A program made the translations under genes and the position numbers. Below the pieces are notes generated by a model, which saw only the letters and a program-made list of their open reading frames with translations, had not been told where the DNA came from and searched no databases. Shown here one piece after another: positions 26,069 through 34,595 of a stretch of 64,000 bases of DNA (its first letter is position 1; each line of letters starts with the position of its first letter). Source of the DNA: WYZ-LMO2 sp038731605 (GTDB taxonomy: Archaea > Halobacteriota > Archaeoglobi > Archaeoglobales > Archaeoglobaceae); the NCBI GenBank assembly GCA_038731605.1, contig JAVYQP010000003.1, forward strand, positions 124,001 to 188,000, written 5' to 3'.

Positions 26069-27832
26069 ATGCTACCTACGAAAGAGTTTTTAAAGAAGAT
26101 CAAGCCCTTCGATCTACTCTCAGACAGCGAAATCGACGAAGTCGCAAGCAAAATGGACGTTGAAGCTTATGAAGAAGGAGAACTCATATTTTCTGGAAAT
26201 CCAAAAAAACTTTACATCATCTTTTCGGGTAACGTTGGGCTTTACAGCAACGACGAGCTCGTCGAAGAGTTTGAAAGAGGAGATATCTTTGGTCTTGGGG
26301 TTTACGAGAACGCAAAGGCAATTGCGAACTCAGATGTTGTGTGTTTAACGATAAAGCACGACGTGATAAGGAAGATAAGTGCAACGAACAGAGATTTTAA
26401 GCTCTTCTTCGATAAAATCCTCGAAAAAGACTTGAAAGGGCTGATTTCGCTGATCGAAGGAGAGAGAGTTGGAGACGTGTTGATGAAGAAAATCGGAGAC
26501 TATGTGACGAAGAAACCCGTCTTCTGCGACCCATACACGACGATTAGAGATGCGGTAATAAGAATGGAGCTAAATGGGGTTGGATCGATCGTGGTTGTTA
26601 AGAACGACATGACTCCCATAGGGATATTCACGAACCGTGACATTCGAAAGTTCGTCATCCATGGCGGGAGCAAGGATGAAAAGGTGTCCGCCTACATGAG
26701 CAGTCCTGTGCTGAGCTTAGAGTTCGATCGCCCACTATTCGAGGCTTACCAGATCTTCACGTCCAAAAGGGTGAACCACATCGTTGTCACGAGGTTTGGA
26801 AAGTTATACGGAGTGGTATCGGTTAGAGACATAATGTCCGAGCTCGAACCCTATACGTCGATCTCGATACTGCATCGAAGGCTTTCAAAGGCTACGAGCC
26901 TCGAGGAGATCAAAGCGATACACGAGAAGGTAGTCGAAACAATAAAAGCCCTTGCAAAACGAGGGCTGGGATTTTATGAACTTTCCCTCCTGATCTCAAG
27001 CTTCTACGACTTGCTGACTGAGAAGGTAATAGAGCTCACGGAAAAAACCTTGGGAAAGAGTCTTCCGAGCTACGTCTGGGTGCACATGGGGAGCTCGTCA
27101 AGAAAAGAGCAGATCTTGGCGACAGACCAAGACAACATGATAATCTACGAGAACGAAGCGGGAGAGCTTAGAGAATTTGCGAAACGCATCAACGAATCCC
27201 TCGACTTCGTGGGAATTCCAAAGTGTACAGGAGGTTACATGGCGATGAACTGGTGTCTGAGCGTCGAGGAGTGGAAGGAAAGATTCAAGGAATGGATGAC
27301 AAAGCTCACCCCTGAGAACATCAGGTTTTTGACCGTTTTCCTTGACCTAAGAGCGATACACGGCAAGACAAAGCTCCTCGAGGAGTTGGAAGAGTTTATA
27401 AAAAACAACGTAAACGCACAAGTTCTGCGATACCTTGCGAACGACGCTGTTTCGCTCGAACCGCCGAAGATTAGTGGAATTCGTAGCGTCACCGAGTTCG
27501 ACATAAAGAAGTTCGGAATTTATCCAATAGTGAACAGCACAAGAGTCCTCGCTTTGGAGAGCGAAATTTTGGAAATAACGAACACAAGGGACAGAATTCT
27601 GAAACTTATGGAGCTCGGAGTTCTCCAAGAAAAGTTCGGAAAAACACTGCTCGAGGGATATGAGCTACTGCAGAACATCAGACTTAAAAACCAAGTTGAA
27701 GGAAAGGGCAACCTGATAAAGCTGAGAGAGATGAGCAGAGTGAACCAGTTTGTATTGAGAGACATCTTTAGGGTTATCCGTGACTACATGGGGCTTTTGA
27801 AGGGCAGATTCTTCGTGGAGCGTGGCTTATGA
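26069..27832 (+). CDS. cNMP-binding/CBS/DUF294 nucleotidyltransferase-like regulator
   Basis: A 587-residue protein with four parts: a cyclic-nucleotide-binding-like domain (about residues 5-125), two CBS domains (about 145-265), a DUF294 nucleotidyltransferase-like domain with the GSSSRKEQILATDQDN signature (G-S and D-x-D of the Pol beta/PII-uridylyltransferase fold) near residue 350, and the DUF294 C-terminal helical domain. In bacteria this architecture sits next to acetate permease and a DnaQ-like exonuclease, and is thought to signal nucleotide or energy status; the same trio is present here. ATG 26069 is chosen because upstream frame covers the divergent promoter. Confidence 0.88.
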   Translation: MLPTKEFLKKIKPFDLLSDSEIDEVASKMDVEAYEEGELIFSGNPKKLYIIFSGNVGLYSNDELVEEFERGDIFGLGVYENAKAIANSDVVCLTIKHDVIRKISATNRDFKLFFDKILEKDLKGLISLIEGERVGDVLMKKIGDYVTKKPVFCDPYTTIRDAVIRMELNGVGSIVVVKNDMTPIGIFTNRDIRKFVIHGGSKDEKVSAYMSSPVLSLEFDRPLFEAYQIFTSKRVNHIVVTRFGKLYGVVSVRDIMSELEPYTSISILHRRLSKATSLEEIKAIHEKVVETIKALAKRGLGFYELSLLISSFYDLLTEKVIELTEKTLGKSLPSYVWVHMGSSSRKEQILATDQDNMIIYENEAGELREFAKRINESLDFVGIPKCTGGYMAMNWCLSVEEWKERFKEWMTKLTPENIRFLTVFLDLRAIHGKTKLLEELEEFIKNNVNAQVLRYLANDAVSLEPPKISGIRSVTEFDIKKFGIYPIVNSTRVLALESEILEITNTRDRILKLMELGVLQEKFGKTLLEGYELLQNIRLKNQVEGKGNLIKLREMSRVNQFVLRDIFRVIRDYMGLLKGRFFVERGL

Positions 27833-28419
27833 ATCTGCGAGAAGCAAAGTTCGCATCGATCGACCTCGAAACCACTGGTCTGAACGTGGAAAAGGATGAG
27901 ATCGTAGCCATTGGGATCGTTCCAATCCAGGGGCTTACGATCTTGGCAAGCCAATCTTTTTACTCGCTCGTTAAATCAAAGAAGAGCACTCTAAAGGTTA
28001 TGAAAATCCATGGGATAAGCGATGATGCCCTTAAGAACGCTCCAAGCTTTGAAGAGATCTCAGAAAAGGTTTATGGAATGCTTAGAGACAGAATCCTCGT
28101 CGGTTTTTGCATCGAATTAGACTATGGCTTTCTTAAAAAAGCCCTGAAGGGGTTTGAAGCTAAAACGATCGACGTTCTTAGAGTGGACAGGATTCTTAGC
28201 AAATTTCTTGGGGAGAGATACGCTGAATCGCCGAGTTTGGATGCTTTAGCTAAAAAATATGGGATCAAAACAGCATACAGACACAATGCACTCGCAGATG
28301 CGTTTATAACTGCTCAAATATTCCAATTCCAGCTGATAAGACTGCTTAAAGTTGGGGCAAACACGGTTGAGAAACTACTCGCAATACTCGAGGAAGAAAG
28401 CGAGCACCCAATAATATGA
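27829..28419 (+). CDS. DnaQ-like 3'-5' exonuclease (DEDD family)
   Basis: A 196-residue RNase T/DnaQ fold. ExoI is FASIDLETTGL (D and E), ExoII is around VGFCIELDYGFL, and ExoIII is YRHNALADAFITAQI (the H and D of a DEDDh-type site). It overlaps the DUF294 regulator by ATGA, so they are translated together. The biological target is unknown; in bacterial homologues of this gene pair it is likewise undefined. Confidence 0.88.
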   Translation: MNLREAKFASIDLETTGLNVEKDEIVAIGIVPIQGLTILASQSFYSLVKSKKSTLKVMKIHGISDDALKNAPSFEEISEKVYGMLRDRILVGFCIELDYGFLKKALKGFEAKTIDVLRVDRILSKFLGERYAESPSLDALAKKYGIKTAYRHNALADAFITAQIFQFQLIRLLKVGANTVEKLLAILEEESEHPII

Positions 28420-29304
28420 CTACCTCAATTTTGTCCCCGTCTCCTCCGCAACTCTTTCCTCGATCATTCTCAACAGTTCTTCGACTTTGTTCCAGGGAAC
28501 GACAGTTGCAAACTTGCCTGCAACTTTCTTTATCTGGGGATACTTTTGGATCAGATCTGACCAATCCTCGAGCTCATCTAAGATTTCCCGCAACTCCCTA
28601 CTCCCAAGAACCTTATCGAAGTTCGAGATCAGATCTTTCTTGAACTCTTCAAACTCGCTCTCCTTTACCTCCTCAAGTTTCTCCTCTTTCAGGGCTTCAA
28701 GAGCTCGATTGATCTCACTTTTAACCCTTGCTACCTTCTCCTTAGGCAAAAACGTCGTAGTGGTGTCCAAAAAGCCAAATATCTGATCTCTCGCTTCAAA
28801 GAGCTCTTCCAGACTATTCACAGACTCTACGAGCTTCACATATTTCTTTGCGATTTTTCCAAGCTCTGAATCAAGGAGTCTCGCTATCTCAAGCTTTTTC
28901 CTGTCGAGTTCGGAGACTTCCAAAGTTGCGGTTTCGAGCTCTTCAATGGGCTTCGTCTCAACCTTCTCTGCCAATCCGAGAACCTTCTCCGAATCCAACC
29001 TCGACCCAGCACCAAAGCCCAACAAAGATGTCTTGATCTCCACCAAGTAGAACTCCGCAACACAGTTTTCTGCATTTATAAAGTCTTGAAAAGCCTCGTT
29101 TCCCCTCAAAATTCGCCCAGTTCTTATCTTTTTCGTCTCCATAGCAACAGGGGTTCCATTTTCGACGATCAACTCGGACTTGCTTATTTCGTCGGTCTTA
29201 AAGGATACCCTCAGCAAACCAGTGAAATTTTGCTCTTTCAATTTCTTGATAATCTCATAGCTCTTTCCACGTTCGATCTTTGTCGGTCCCCTTATCTGTG
29301 GCAT
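28420..29304 (-). CDS. Uncharacterised protein, possible DUF2226 N-terminal domain
   Basis: A 294-residue soluble protein. The first ~110 residues are beta-rich, with an FTGLLRVSFKT strand followed by SELIVENGTPVAMETKK, a layout like archaeal DUF2226 or DUF4388-type small-molecule or protein-interaction domains; this assignment is tentative. The remaining ~180 residues are strongly charged and predicted helical, with heptad-like coiled-coil stretches (EKLEEVKESEFEEFKKDL). No catalytic motif is visible. It is convergent with the exonuclease (1-nt gap) and divergent from the repeated-module genes starting at 29.4 kb, so it may belong to that locus. Confidence 0.7.
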   Translation of the reverse strand: MPQIRGPTKIERGKSYEIIKKLKEQNFTGLLRVSFKTDEISKSELIVENGTPVAMETKKIRTGRILRGNEAFQDFINAENCVAEFYLVEIKTSLLGFGAGSRLDSEKVLGLAEKVETKPIEELETATLEVSELDRKKLEIARLLDSELGKIAKKYVKLVESVNSLEELFEARDQIFGFLDTTTTFLPKEKVARVKSEINRALEALKEEKLEEVKESEFEEFKKDLISNFDKVLGSRELREILDELEDWSDLIQKYPQIKKVAGKFATVVPWNKVEELLRMIEERVAEETGTKLR

Positions 29305-29325
29305 ACTATCATCACAATGTAATTA

Positions 29326-29338
29326 GCATATAAATTTT
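29326..29338 (-). promoter_or_regulatory. Putative TATA box of the 28.4-29.3 kb gene
   Basis: Minus-strand AATTTATATGC is centred about 28 nt before the ATG at 29304, with no evident ribosome binding site. Confidence 0.45.
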
Positions 29339-29356
29339 TTGTAAATTTTTGATCGA

Positions 29357-29371
29357 TCATATAAAATATTT
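29357..29371 (+). promoter_or_regulatory. Putative TATA box of the plus-strand module genes
   Basis: CATATAAAATATTTT lies about 30-40 nt before the first start codon (TTG 29397 or GTG 29409); a second candidate, TTTTTAAA at 29382-29389, would suit a start further downstream. All four plus-strand module genes are close enough to be one transcript. Confidence 0.4.
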
Positions 29372-29396
29372 TTCCAAAAGTTTTTAAAGCGCACAC

Positions 29397-29831
29397 TTGC
29401 CCTTTGCAGTGTCAGAAATCGCATTGGCGATATTTTCTCTGATCACGAACTTCCTCGAACTACTCGGTAATGTGATTCGCGCTTTACTTCATCCATCGGT
29501 GGATCCAAGGGACGTGTGGAACATCGTTTATTCCGCAGGAAGCTTCCAATTTTGGGTTGCGAAAGCTTTCTTCGGCGAAGGTGGAGCGTTTGATATCGCA
29601 AAGGAAAATACAACCGCAATGAAGCACTTCGCAGATCTCGTGAACTACGTTGGGAAAAATGCAACAAAAATCTTCGGAACCACCGAAACCACCGCTGGGC
29701 TTTCTAAAGTTTTAAGCTCTATGGAGTCGATGATCGATGAGAACTTTGTTGCAAAGCTACTCGAAGTTTTACGTGAAATTACCGCCCTTGCGTTAAAAAT
29801 GCTCAGAAACGTCGATTCTGTGCTTGGGTGA
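29397..29831 (+). CDS. Repeated-module protein A (unknown family)
   Basis: About 144 residues, all predicted helical. After a hydrophobic N-terminal stretch (IALAIFSLITNFLELLG) comes the locus-specific module: an aromatic pair (VWNIVY), a KENTT sequon, and the core YVGKNATKIFGTTETTAGLSKV. The same core recurs in six other proteins between 29.8 and 35.1 kb. NAT and NTT fit N-glycosylation sequons, so the protein may be on the cell surface, but no cleavable signal peptide is obvious. Start is TTG 29397 or GTG 29409; uncertain. I do not recognise the family. Confidence 0.7.
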   Translation: MPFAVSEIALAIFSLITNFLELLGNVIRALLHPSVDPRDVWNIVYSAGSFQFWVAKAFFGEGGAFDIAKENTTAMKHFADLVNYVGKNATKIFGTTETTAGLSKVLSSMESMIDENFVAKLLEVLREITALALKMLRNVDSVLG

Positions 29832-29835
29832 TGCT

Positions 29836-30270
29836 ATGCCAATAGCGCCAGTAAGCGACTTCGTGTGGAATGGAATCCTGAGCCCGATAAATGATTCCTT
29901 TATCCTAATTGCAGGCTTAATAGAGCCGATAATTGATCTGCTAACCCCTGATCACCCGAACTTTATCTACGCTATCCTCAGTGTCTTGAGCTGGATGATA
30001 AAACTTTTAAGCTCGATTTTAAGCGTCACAACTTCAAACGATTCTTTGATGCAGAACTTTAGCAACTTTGTTGCCACCTACTCGAAAAACTATGAGAACT
30101 TCACAGGAAACATCGAAGGGACGCAAGGGATGAGCTACATTGCGAAACATGCTTACCTCGAGCTGACAAACGCAAGCAAGAGAGAGAGTGCAACAGAAAT
30201 TGCCGTGAACTTTATGCGTGCTCTCAAGAACTCTGTAGAGTTCTTCCTAAGGGCTTTGGAGATGGTGTGA
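29836..30270 (+). CDS. Repeated-module protein B (unknown family)
   Basis: 144 residues starting at ATG 29836 behind GGTGATGCT, 4 nt after the previous stop. The N-terminal half is hydrophobic (DSFILIAGLIEPIIDLL and IYAILSVLSWMIKLL), possibly membrane-associated. The module core reads SKNYENFTGNIEGTQGMSYIAKHAYLEL, less conserved before the glycine but clearly parallel to the other copies (GTQG-hydrophobic-S/A-aromatic). TSNDS replaces the usual N-E-T sequon. Function unknown. Confidence 0.72.
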   Translation: MPIAPVSDFVWNGILSPINDSFILIAGLIEPIIDLLTPDHPNFIYAILSVLSWMIKLLSSILSVTTSNDSLMQNFSNFVATYSKNYENFTGNIEGTQGMSYIAKHAYLELTNASKRESATEIAVNFMRALKNSVEFFLRALEMV

Positions 30271-30740
30271 TGCGCTCCGCAATTGAGCTCGCAGATGTGA
30301 TGCTCCAAGCTCTAACGTCTTTCTTTGACTTTCTAAGCAAGTTCTTCCTTTACCTTCGCTACACCGGGAACAACGAGACAATTGTAAATGCTTCACGTGG
30401 AGCTTACCAAAGTTTCTGGGAGATCTGGTATTACTCTGGAGCGATGATCGCTTGGGTTAGAAAGATGCTAACCGGAGAAAACGGTTTTATCGATCTGATA
30501 AACAAGAACGAAACTCTAAGGGGAAAGCTGAGCGAAGTCGTCGCAATCGCCTCAAAGAATGCGACTCTGATCATGGGTGATACCGCAGGGAGCAACGGAC
30601 TATCCTTTCTGCTGAAAATAGCCTCAGAAAGAGTTTCCGAAAACCCAACGTTTGCGAACAGCTTCTGGAACTTGCTGACCGAGACCGTTAAACTCGTGTC
30701 CGATGCGCTAAGCTACTTCCCGAACTATTTCCCGGGGTGA
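30270..30740 (+). CDS. Repeated-module protein C (unknown family)
   Basis: 156 residues, overlapping the previous stop by one base (TGATG). It shows the aromatic motif SFWEIWYYSG, the sequon KNET, and the core SKNATLIMGDTAGSNGLSFLLK, one of the best-conserved copies. The N-terminal helix TSFFDFLSKFFLYL is aromatic and hydrophobic. A second NNET and an NAS near residue 35-42 add possible glycosylation sites. Function unknown; co-translated with its neighbours. Confidence 0.72.
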   Translation: MRSAIELADVMLQALTSFFDFLSKFFLYLRYTGNNETIVNASRGAYQSFWEIWYYSGAMIAWVRKMLTGENGFIDLINKNETLRGKLSEVVAIASKNATLIMGDTAGSNGLSFLLKIASERVSENPTFANSFWNLLTETVKLVSDALSYFPNYFPG

Positions 30741-30744
30741 AAGA

Positions 30745-31194
30745 ATGCCGTTGAACGTTGATATAGCGACGAGCTACATTCTTGAGTTCGTTCATGGGCT
30801 ATTCGTAATCACAGCCGAGTTCTTCAAAGTTTTGTCGGAAAACGATGTCGCAACAAGTGCAGGAGAAGACCTATACTTCTTCTTTGGATTTTTCAACTGG
30901 CTTTCACAATTTTTGGGCGATTTCATCGACGTTGTTATGAACAACGAAACGATGATGCGCTATAGCGTAAGCATTTGGCAGAAAGTAGCAACAAATGCGC
31001 CAACCTTCTTTGGCGATTACAATGGGGATTGGGGATTTGCCTACATTTGGAAAAGAGGGTATCTCTGCATTCAGCCCACCGCATACTGCGAAAGTTACGG
31101 CAGTGCAATAACTTACACTGCGCTCGAAATGATAAAGTGGTTTTTCATTGCGATGGGTGAAATTGGGGCAAAGCTTTCGAGCATTTTCACGTAG
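30745..31194 (+). CDS. Repeated-module protein D (unknown family)
   Basis: 149 residues, the last of four plus-strand copies, 4 nt after the previous stop. Motifs are the aromatic-rich YFFFGFFNWLSQFL, the sequon NNET, and the core ATNAPTFFGDYNGDWGFAYIWKRGYL, where the GDxxG-x-x-G frame is kept. It is the only copy with cysteines in the variable loop (CIQPTAYC). Its end overlaps the convergent 827-residue gene by 8 nt. Function unknown. Confidence 0.72.
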   Translation: MPLNVDIATSYILEFVHGLFVITAEFFKVLSENDVATSAGEDLYFFFGFFNWLSQFLGDFIDVVMNNETMMRYSVSIWQKVATNAPTFFGDYNGDWGFAYIWKRGYLCIQPTAYCESYGSAITYTALEMIKWFFIAMGEIGAKLSSIFT

Positions 31195-33670
31195 GCGAAT
31201 TCGAGATCCAACTCCAGCTCCAACCTGGGCTGTAGCTTGTGTTGTAGTATTCCATCATTGGCACGTGTTTGACTATCGTAACGAGAAAGCTCACGATTTG
31301 GTCTAAGAGCTTCATGAACTGGTAAGCGGTATCCGTTTTCTCGCTAAGAGGGGTTCGTTCAATTCTGTGCTTCAAAATGTAATTAGCACCACTACCTGCA
31401 CTCGGATCCCCTACGAGATCTGGAAACCGATTGATAAAGGTTCTTGTAACGTTTGCAAACTCATCTTTAAGGGTTTCGTTGCTTGCGATGAACTTCATCA
31501 TTCTGCCGAGATCGTAAAACTGCGTGAAGGTCGCAACGATGAACGGTTTTATGGTGTTATTACCGCTTGCCTGCAGAAGCCATATCGTCTCCTCGAGGTA
31601 GGGCAGAAAATCGACTACAAAGCTTGTTATCACTCGATTCGCAAGAACAACGTTATCCTCACCACTTTCAGGGTAGCGAAGGTTGAGGTTTGCGAACTCA
31701 TCTGCGGTGACAGCGATTCCATAGGCGAGATTTTTAAGCAAGTGATACAGCCATACCTGCATAAACTGCAAGTTCCACTCACTGGGCTGATTGTCAGGAG
31801 GATAACTTCCGGGAGGCATGGATGTGACGATTGCAACGAACGGATGAATCCCAAAGCGGTGCCCCAAGAGAATGGCGACGACGTGCTCGTTGTCTGGCCA
31901 GAGACCAACGAGGCTGACTAAGCCGAGTCCTCCATGTGGATGACGCCTAACGACGTCGCCACCGAGAAAAGAGTATGTGGTGTAAAAAAGACCCTCTGTG
32001 GAGTTTGGTTGTTGCTGAACTCCAACGATCCCAAATACACGCACGGTGCACGTAATTCTACCTGGTCCCTCATGCCCGGTGTAGGGGGTGGAGTTTAGCA
32101 GTCCCGAAAGTGTGCTGTATTCCTCGCAAAGGAAGATCGCAGCTTTTCCCGGTTCGCCAAGATTGTGGTCAGGAACATTGAACTGCACAACTGTGCTAAA
32201 CCTATACCCGCTCATGAACCTCCCGCAGTCCCCTGCGGATACACTGCCTTCCCTTTCCCTAACGCAACAACCAGATGGATACGTGCCAACGTATACGGGA
32301 ATAATAAAATAAACGTAAACATCCCTACCGCTCCTACAGTTATCAGCCCACTGCCCGCAAAACCCAGCTCTGTCTGCATCTGGTCCGATGCATGCTGGAT
32401 AGCTTTCGCTACCGAAATCGTTCACGTTATAGCTAACACCCTCAAATTGGAAGTTGTTGTCGTTGTTTGGTTCGACAGCACCGATTTTCCAGAGAAAGAA
32501 GTCCCATGTCTTGAACTTCGCAGAAACAGGGATTTCGTAACCATCAAAGACGACGTGATCAACGTCAGAACTCTCAGCAACCCACCGAATCCTTACCCAG
32601 TCCGCACCGCCAACATCGTAGTAGCGACCAACGAGGACGACATCGTAACTTCCCGGGGTTACCGCAACGTTCCTCGCAACGCTCTTCTCTGAGCAAGTTT
32701 CCTGCGCCCTATACGCAACACCATCGATCAACTCGTTTTGAATAAAAACACTAAAATTAACACGCCACCTATCGCTTGCATTCCTTGGAATTGCGAAGAC
32801 GTTTGCGTATCCACTAACGTTCGTCACTCCTGAGCCCACAACGCCGGAGTTGCCATCGTATTCTGCTTTCACGTAAACTCTGTAATACGCAATGGGTTGA
32901 TCGTCCACAGCTTTCGCAACTCTCGCAACAACACCAACAGCATCGTCATCGAAGACACCATCCCAATCCCTGAGCTGTGATGAAATTAACTGCACACAAC
33001 TCGAAACCATAGCGCTTTCGGGAACGTCTATTAAGAGCTCCACGTAATCCGCCCTCGGTCTCCCGTAAGTTTCACCATGCAAATCAGCCACCACAGCGAT
33101 GTGGACGTATCCACTCGGACTGATAAAATCGGAAGGAGAAGTGAGCGTGAAATTCACCCATGTTAATGAAGTTCCCCGCATGAACCATCCGACGCTTTCC
33201 CCTCCATACCATCTCGAACTACTCCAGTTGTAAATAAAGATCTCGACGTCGTCTTCGGCTTCATACGCATACCCTCTCCAGCTGACAGTGATGCGTGATG
33301 TGTAGACGGGAATCTTGAAAACGTAATACTGCATCTCGTCATCATACGTGTCCGGTCCGAGGGCAACTATTCCATCAGGATAGTAGAGGTTGGGATACCC
33401 ACTGCTCCCGCTGTCGTCGAACTCATCCGCATTTCTATTGGGTGGAGGAGAGAACTCGTTTGCAGGACTTCCTGGATTAAATGTTCCGCCTTGATACTCG
33501 TAATCTAAAAAGTATGCTTTGGCTTTGAAATATGGTGGCGAGGTCGTGTTTACGCCCTCGAAAGTTATTTTGAACTCTACCCCACTTGCAACGCTTAAAG
33601 ACAGTAGGATGAATAAAGAAACAATGAGCTTACCCAAAAAAATCGGGAAAACTCGGTCTGAGCTTCTCAT
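31187..33670 (-). CDS. Large secreted protein ending in the repeated module
   Basis: 827 residues. A signal peptide or N-terminal anchor (KLIVSLFILLSLSVASG) is followed by about 600 residues of beta-rich extracellular sequence: a first domain to about residue 220 with many aromatic and Asp residues, an Ig-like region near 230-330 (YYRVYVKAEYDGNSGVVGSGVTNVSGYANVFAIPR, split here only as a pointer), and a cysteine-rich part around 440-500. The last ~185 residues are a copy of the small-protein module, with SNET and FINRFPDLVGDPSAGSGANYILKHR. Preceded by a one-helix membrane protein with ATGA overlap. No enzyme motif seen; looks like a surface structural or binding protein. Confidence 0.78.
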   Translation of the reverse strand: MRSSDRVFPIFLGKLIVSLFILLSLSVASGVEFKITFEGVNTTSPPYFKAKAYFLDYEYQGGTFNPGSPANEFSPPPNRNADEFDDSGSSGYPNLYYPDGIVALGPDTYDDEMQYYVFKIPVYTSRITVSWRGYAYEAEDDVEIFIYNWSSSRWYGGESVGWFMRGTSLTWVNFTLTSPSDFISPSGYVHIAVVADLHGETYGRPRADYVELLIDVPESAMVSSCVQLISSQLRDWDGVFDDDAVGVVARVAKAVDDQPIAYYRVYVKAEYDGNSGVVGSGVTNVSGYANVFAIPRNASDRWRVNFSVFIQNELIDGVAYRAQETCSEKSVARNVAVTPGSYDVVLVGRYYDVGGADWVRIRWVAESSDVDHVVFDGYEIPVSAKFKTWDFFLWKIGAVEPNNDNNFQFEGVSYNVNDFGSESYPACIGPDADRAGFCGQWADNCRSGRDVYVYFIIPVYVGTYPSGCCVREREGSVSAGDCGRFMSGYRFSTVVQFNVPDHNLGEPGKAAIFLCEEYSTLSGLLNSTPYTGHEGPGRITCTVRVFGIVGVQQQPNSTEGLFYTTYSFLGGDVVRRHPHGGLGLVSLVGLWPDNEHVVAILLGHRFGIHPFVAIVTSMPPGSYPPDNQPSEWNLQFMQVWLYHLLKNLAYGIAVTADEFANLNLRYPESGEDNVVLANRVITSFVVDFLPYLEETIWLLQASGNNTIKPFIVATFTQFYDLGRMMKFIASNETLKDEFANVTRTFINRFPDLVGDPSAGSGANYILKHRIERTPLSEKTDTAYQFMKLLDQIVSFLVTIVKHVPMMEYYNTSYSPGWSWSWISNSPT

Positions 33671-33873
33671 CTCAGAACCATCGGTGCTACCATGATCAGC
33701 ATCAAAAAGAAAATGAGTAACACGAGGAGCAACATTCCCACAGATATCCCAAAGCCAAGCTTTATCGCATCCATAGTCCGCATTTTGACTTCGATCCTAA
33801 TCACCTCAGGTGTCTTTTCCACTTTTTGCCCGTCTGTCCTTGTGGGTTCTTTCTCAATCTCTTGGTCTCCCAT
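33667..33873 (-). CDS. Small one-helix membrane protein
   Basis: 68 residues: a charged, soluble N-terminal part (about 1-38, including EIEKEPTRTDGQKVEKTPE) and one long C-terminal membrane helix (IKLGFGISVGMLLLVLLIFFLMLIMVAPMV). It overlaps the following secreted-protein gene by ATGA, so the two are co-translated and may interact, for example as membrane tether. No family recognised. Confidence 0.7.
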   Translation of the reverse strand: MGDQEIEKEPTRTDGQKVEKTPEVIRIEVKMRTMDAIKLGFGISVGMLLLVLLIFFLMLIMVAPMVLR

Positions 33874-33897
33874 CTGAATCCCTCAGGATCGGAGTTC

Positions 33898-34455
33898 TCA
33901 TACGAATGCGCTCTTCGTCGCCTTACCGAGCTCGATCATGAACAGCACAGTCGAGTGAATTTGATCAGCAATCGTGCCCACATAAGCGGTGAGTAAAGGT
34001 GTTGTGCCATCGTAAGTCCTGCTAACATTGTTCAACGCATTGTATTGCCCCTTGATCAGCAATGCGATGCCCTGAGTTCCTGCGGAGTCTCCGAAAACGA
34101 CGCTTGCATTCCTACCGAGGTAGTTTATCGCAAGTCCGAGTTTTGTTAGGTTTGTGTTGTCTTTCGTCAAATTGTCGAGCACAAGTGCTGTGACCTTGTT
34201 GTTCCAGCTCGAGAGCACAATGCCTCCGTAGATCACGCCCCACATGTTCTGGAACATGTAACCGTCCGATGTCACGGTATCGTTTGCCAGAGCCAAAGCC
34301 TTCAGAAACGCCTGACCAAGTTTGAGGTTTGCTATTGTGTTGCTCACCATCGCCGAGCCGAACTCTTCTGCCGAGATCGTGAAGTTCTGATCCGCACCAA
34401 CGGGAATCGCCAGCAACACTACCGCAACCGCTACTACCAACACACGCCACAGCAT
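33898..34455 (-). CDS. Repeated-module protein F, secreted (unknown family)
   Basis: 185 residues from ATG 34455. It is the one stand-alone copy with a clear signal peptide (MLWRVLVVAVAVVLLAIPVGADQ, cleavage near GADQ). The module follows: NMWGVIYGG, KDNTN, and the core YLGRNASVVFGDSAGTQGIALLIKGQYNAL. Eight or so N-x-S/T sequons make glycosylation and surface location likely. A start further upstream is possible in frame but the signal peptide and the TATA element at 34.48 kb fix this one. Function unknown. Confidence 0.75.
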   Translation of the reverse strand: MLWRVLVVAVAVVLLAIPVGADQNFTISAEEFGSAMVSNTIANLKLGQAFLKALALANDTVTSDGYMFQNMWGVIYGGIVLSSWNNKVTALVLDNLTKDNTNLTKLGLAINYLGRNASVVFGDSAGTQGIALLIKGQYNALNNVSRTYDGTTPLLTAYVGTIADQIHSTVLFMIELGKATKSAFV

Positions 34456-34477
34456 GGACTGCCCAAAAATTAGGCGA

Positions 34478-34491
34478 TATTTAAAATTTTT
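34478..34491 (-). promoter_or_regulatory. Putative TATA box of module gene F
   Basis: Minus-strand AATTTTAAATATCG is centred about 29 nt before the ATG at 34455; the message would be nearly leaderless. Confidence 0.45.
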
Positions 34492-34595
34492 CTTTTTTAA
34501 ACATCTCAATTTTTGTGTGTGAAAAACTCCTACTTTTAAATCTTTTCGCATATAGGTTACCTTCCATTACAAATCACAAGAAGTGGGAGTCGAAA

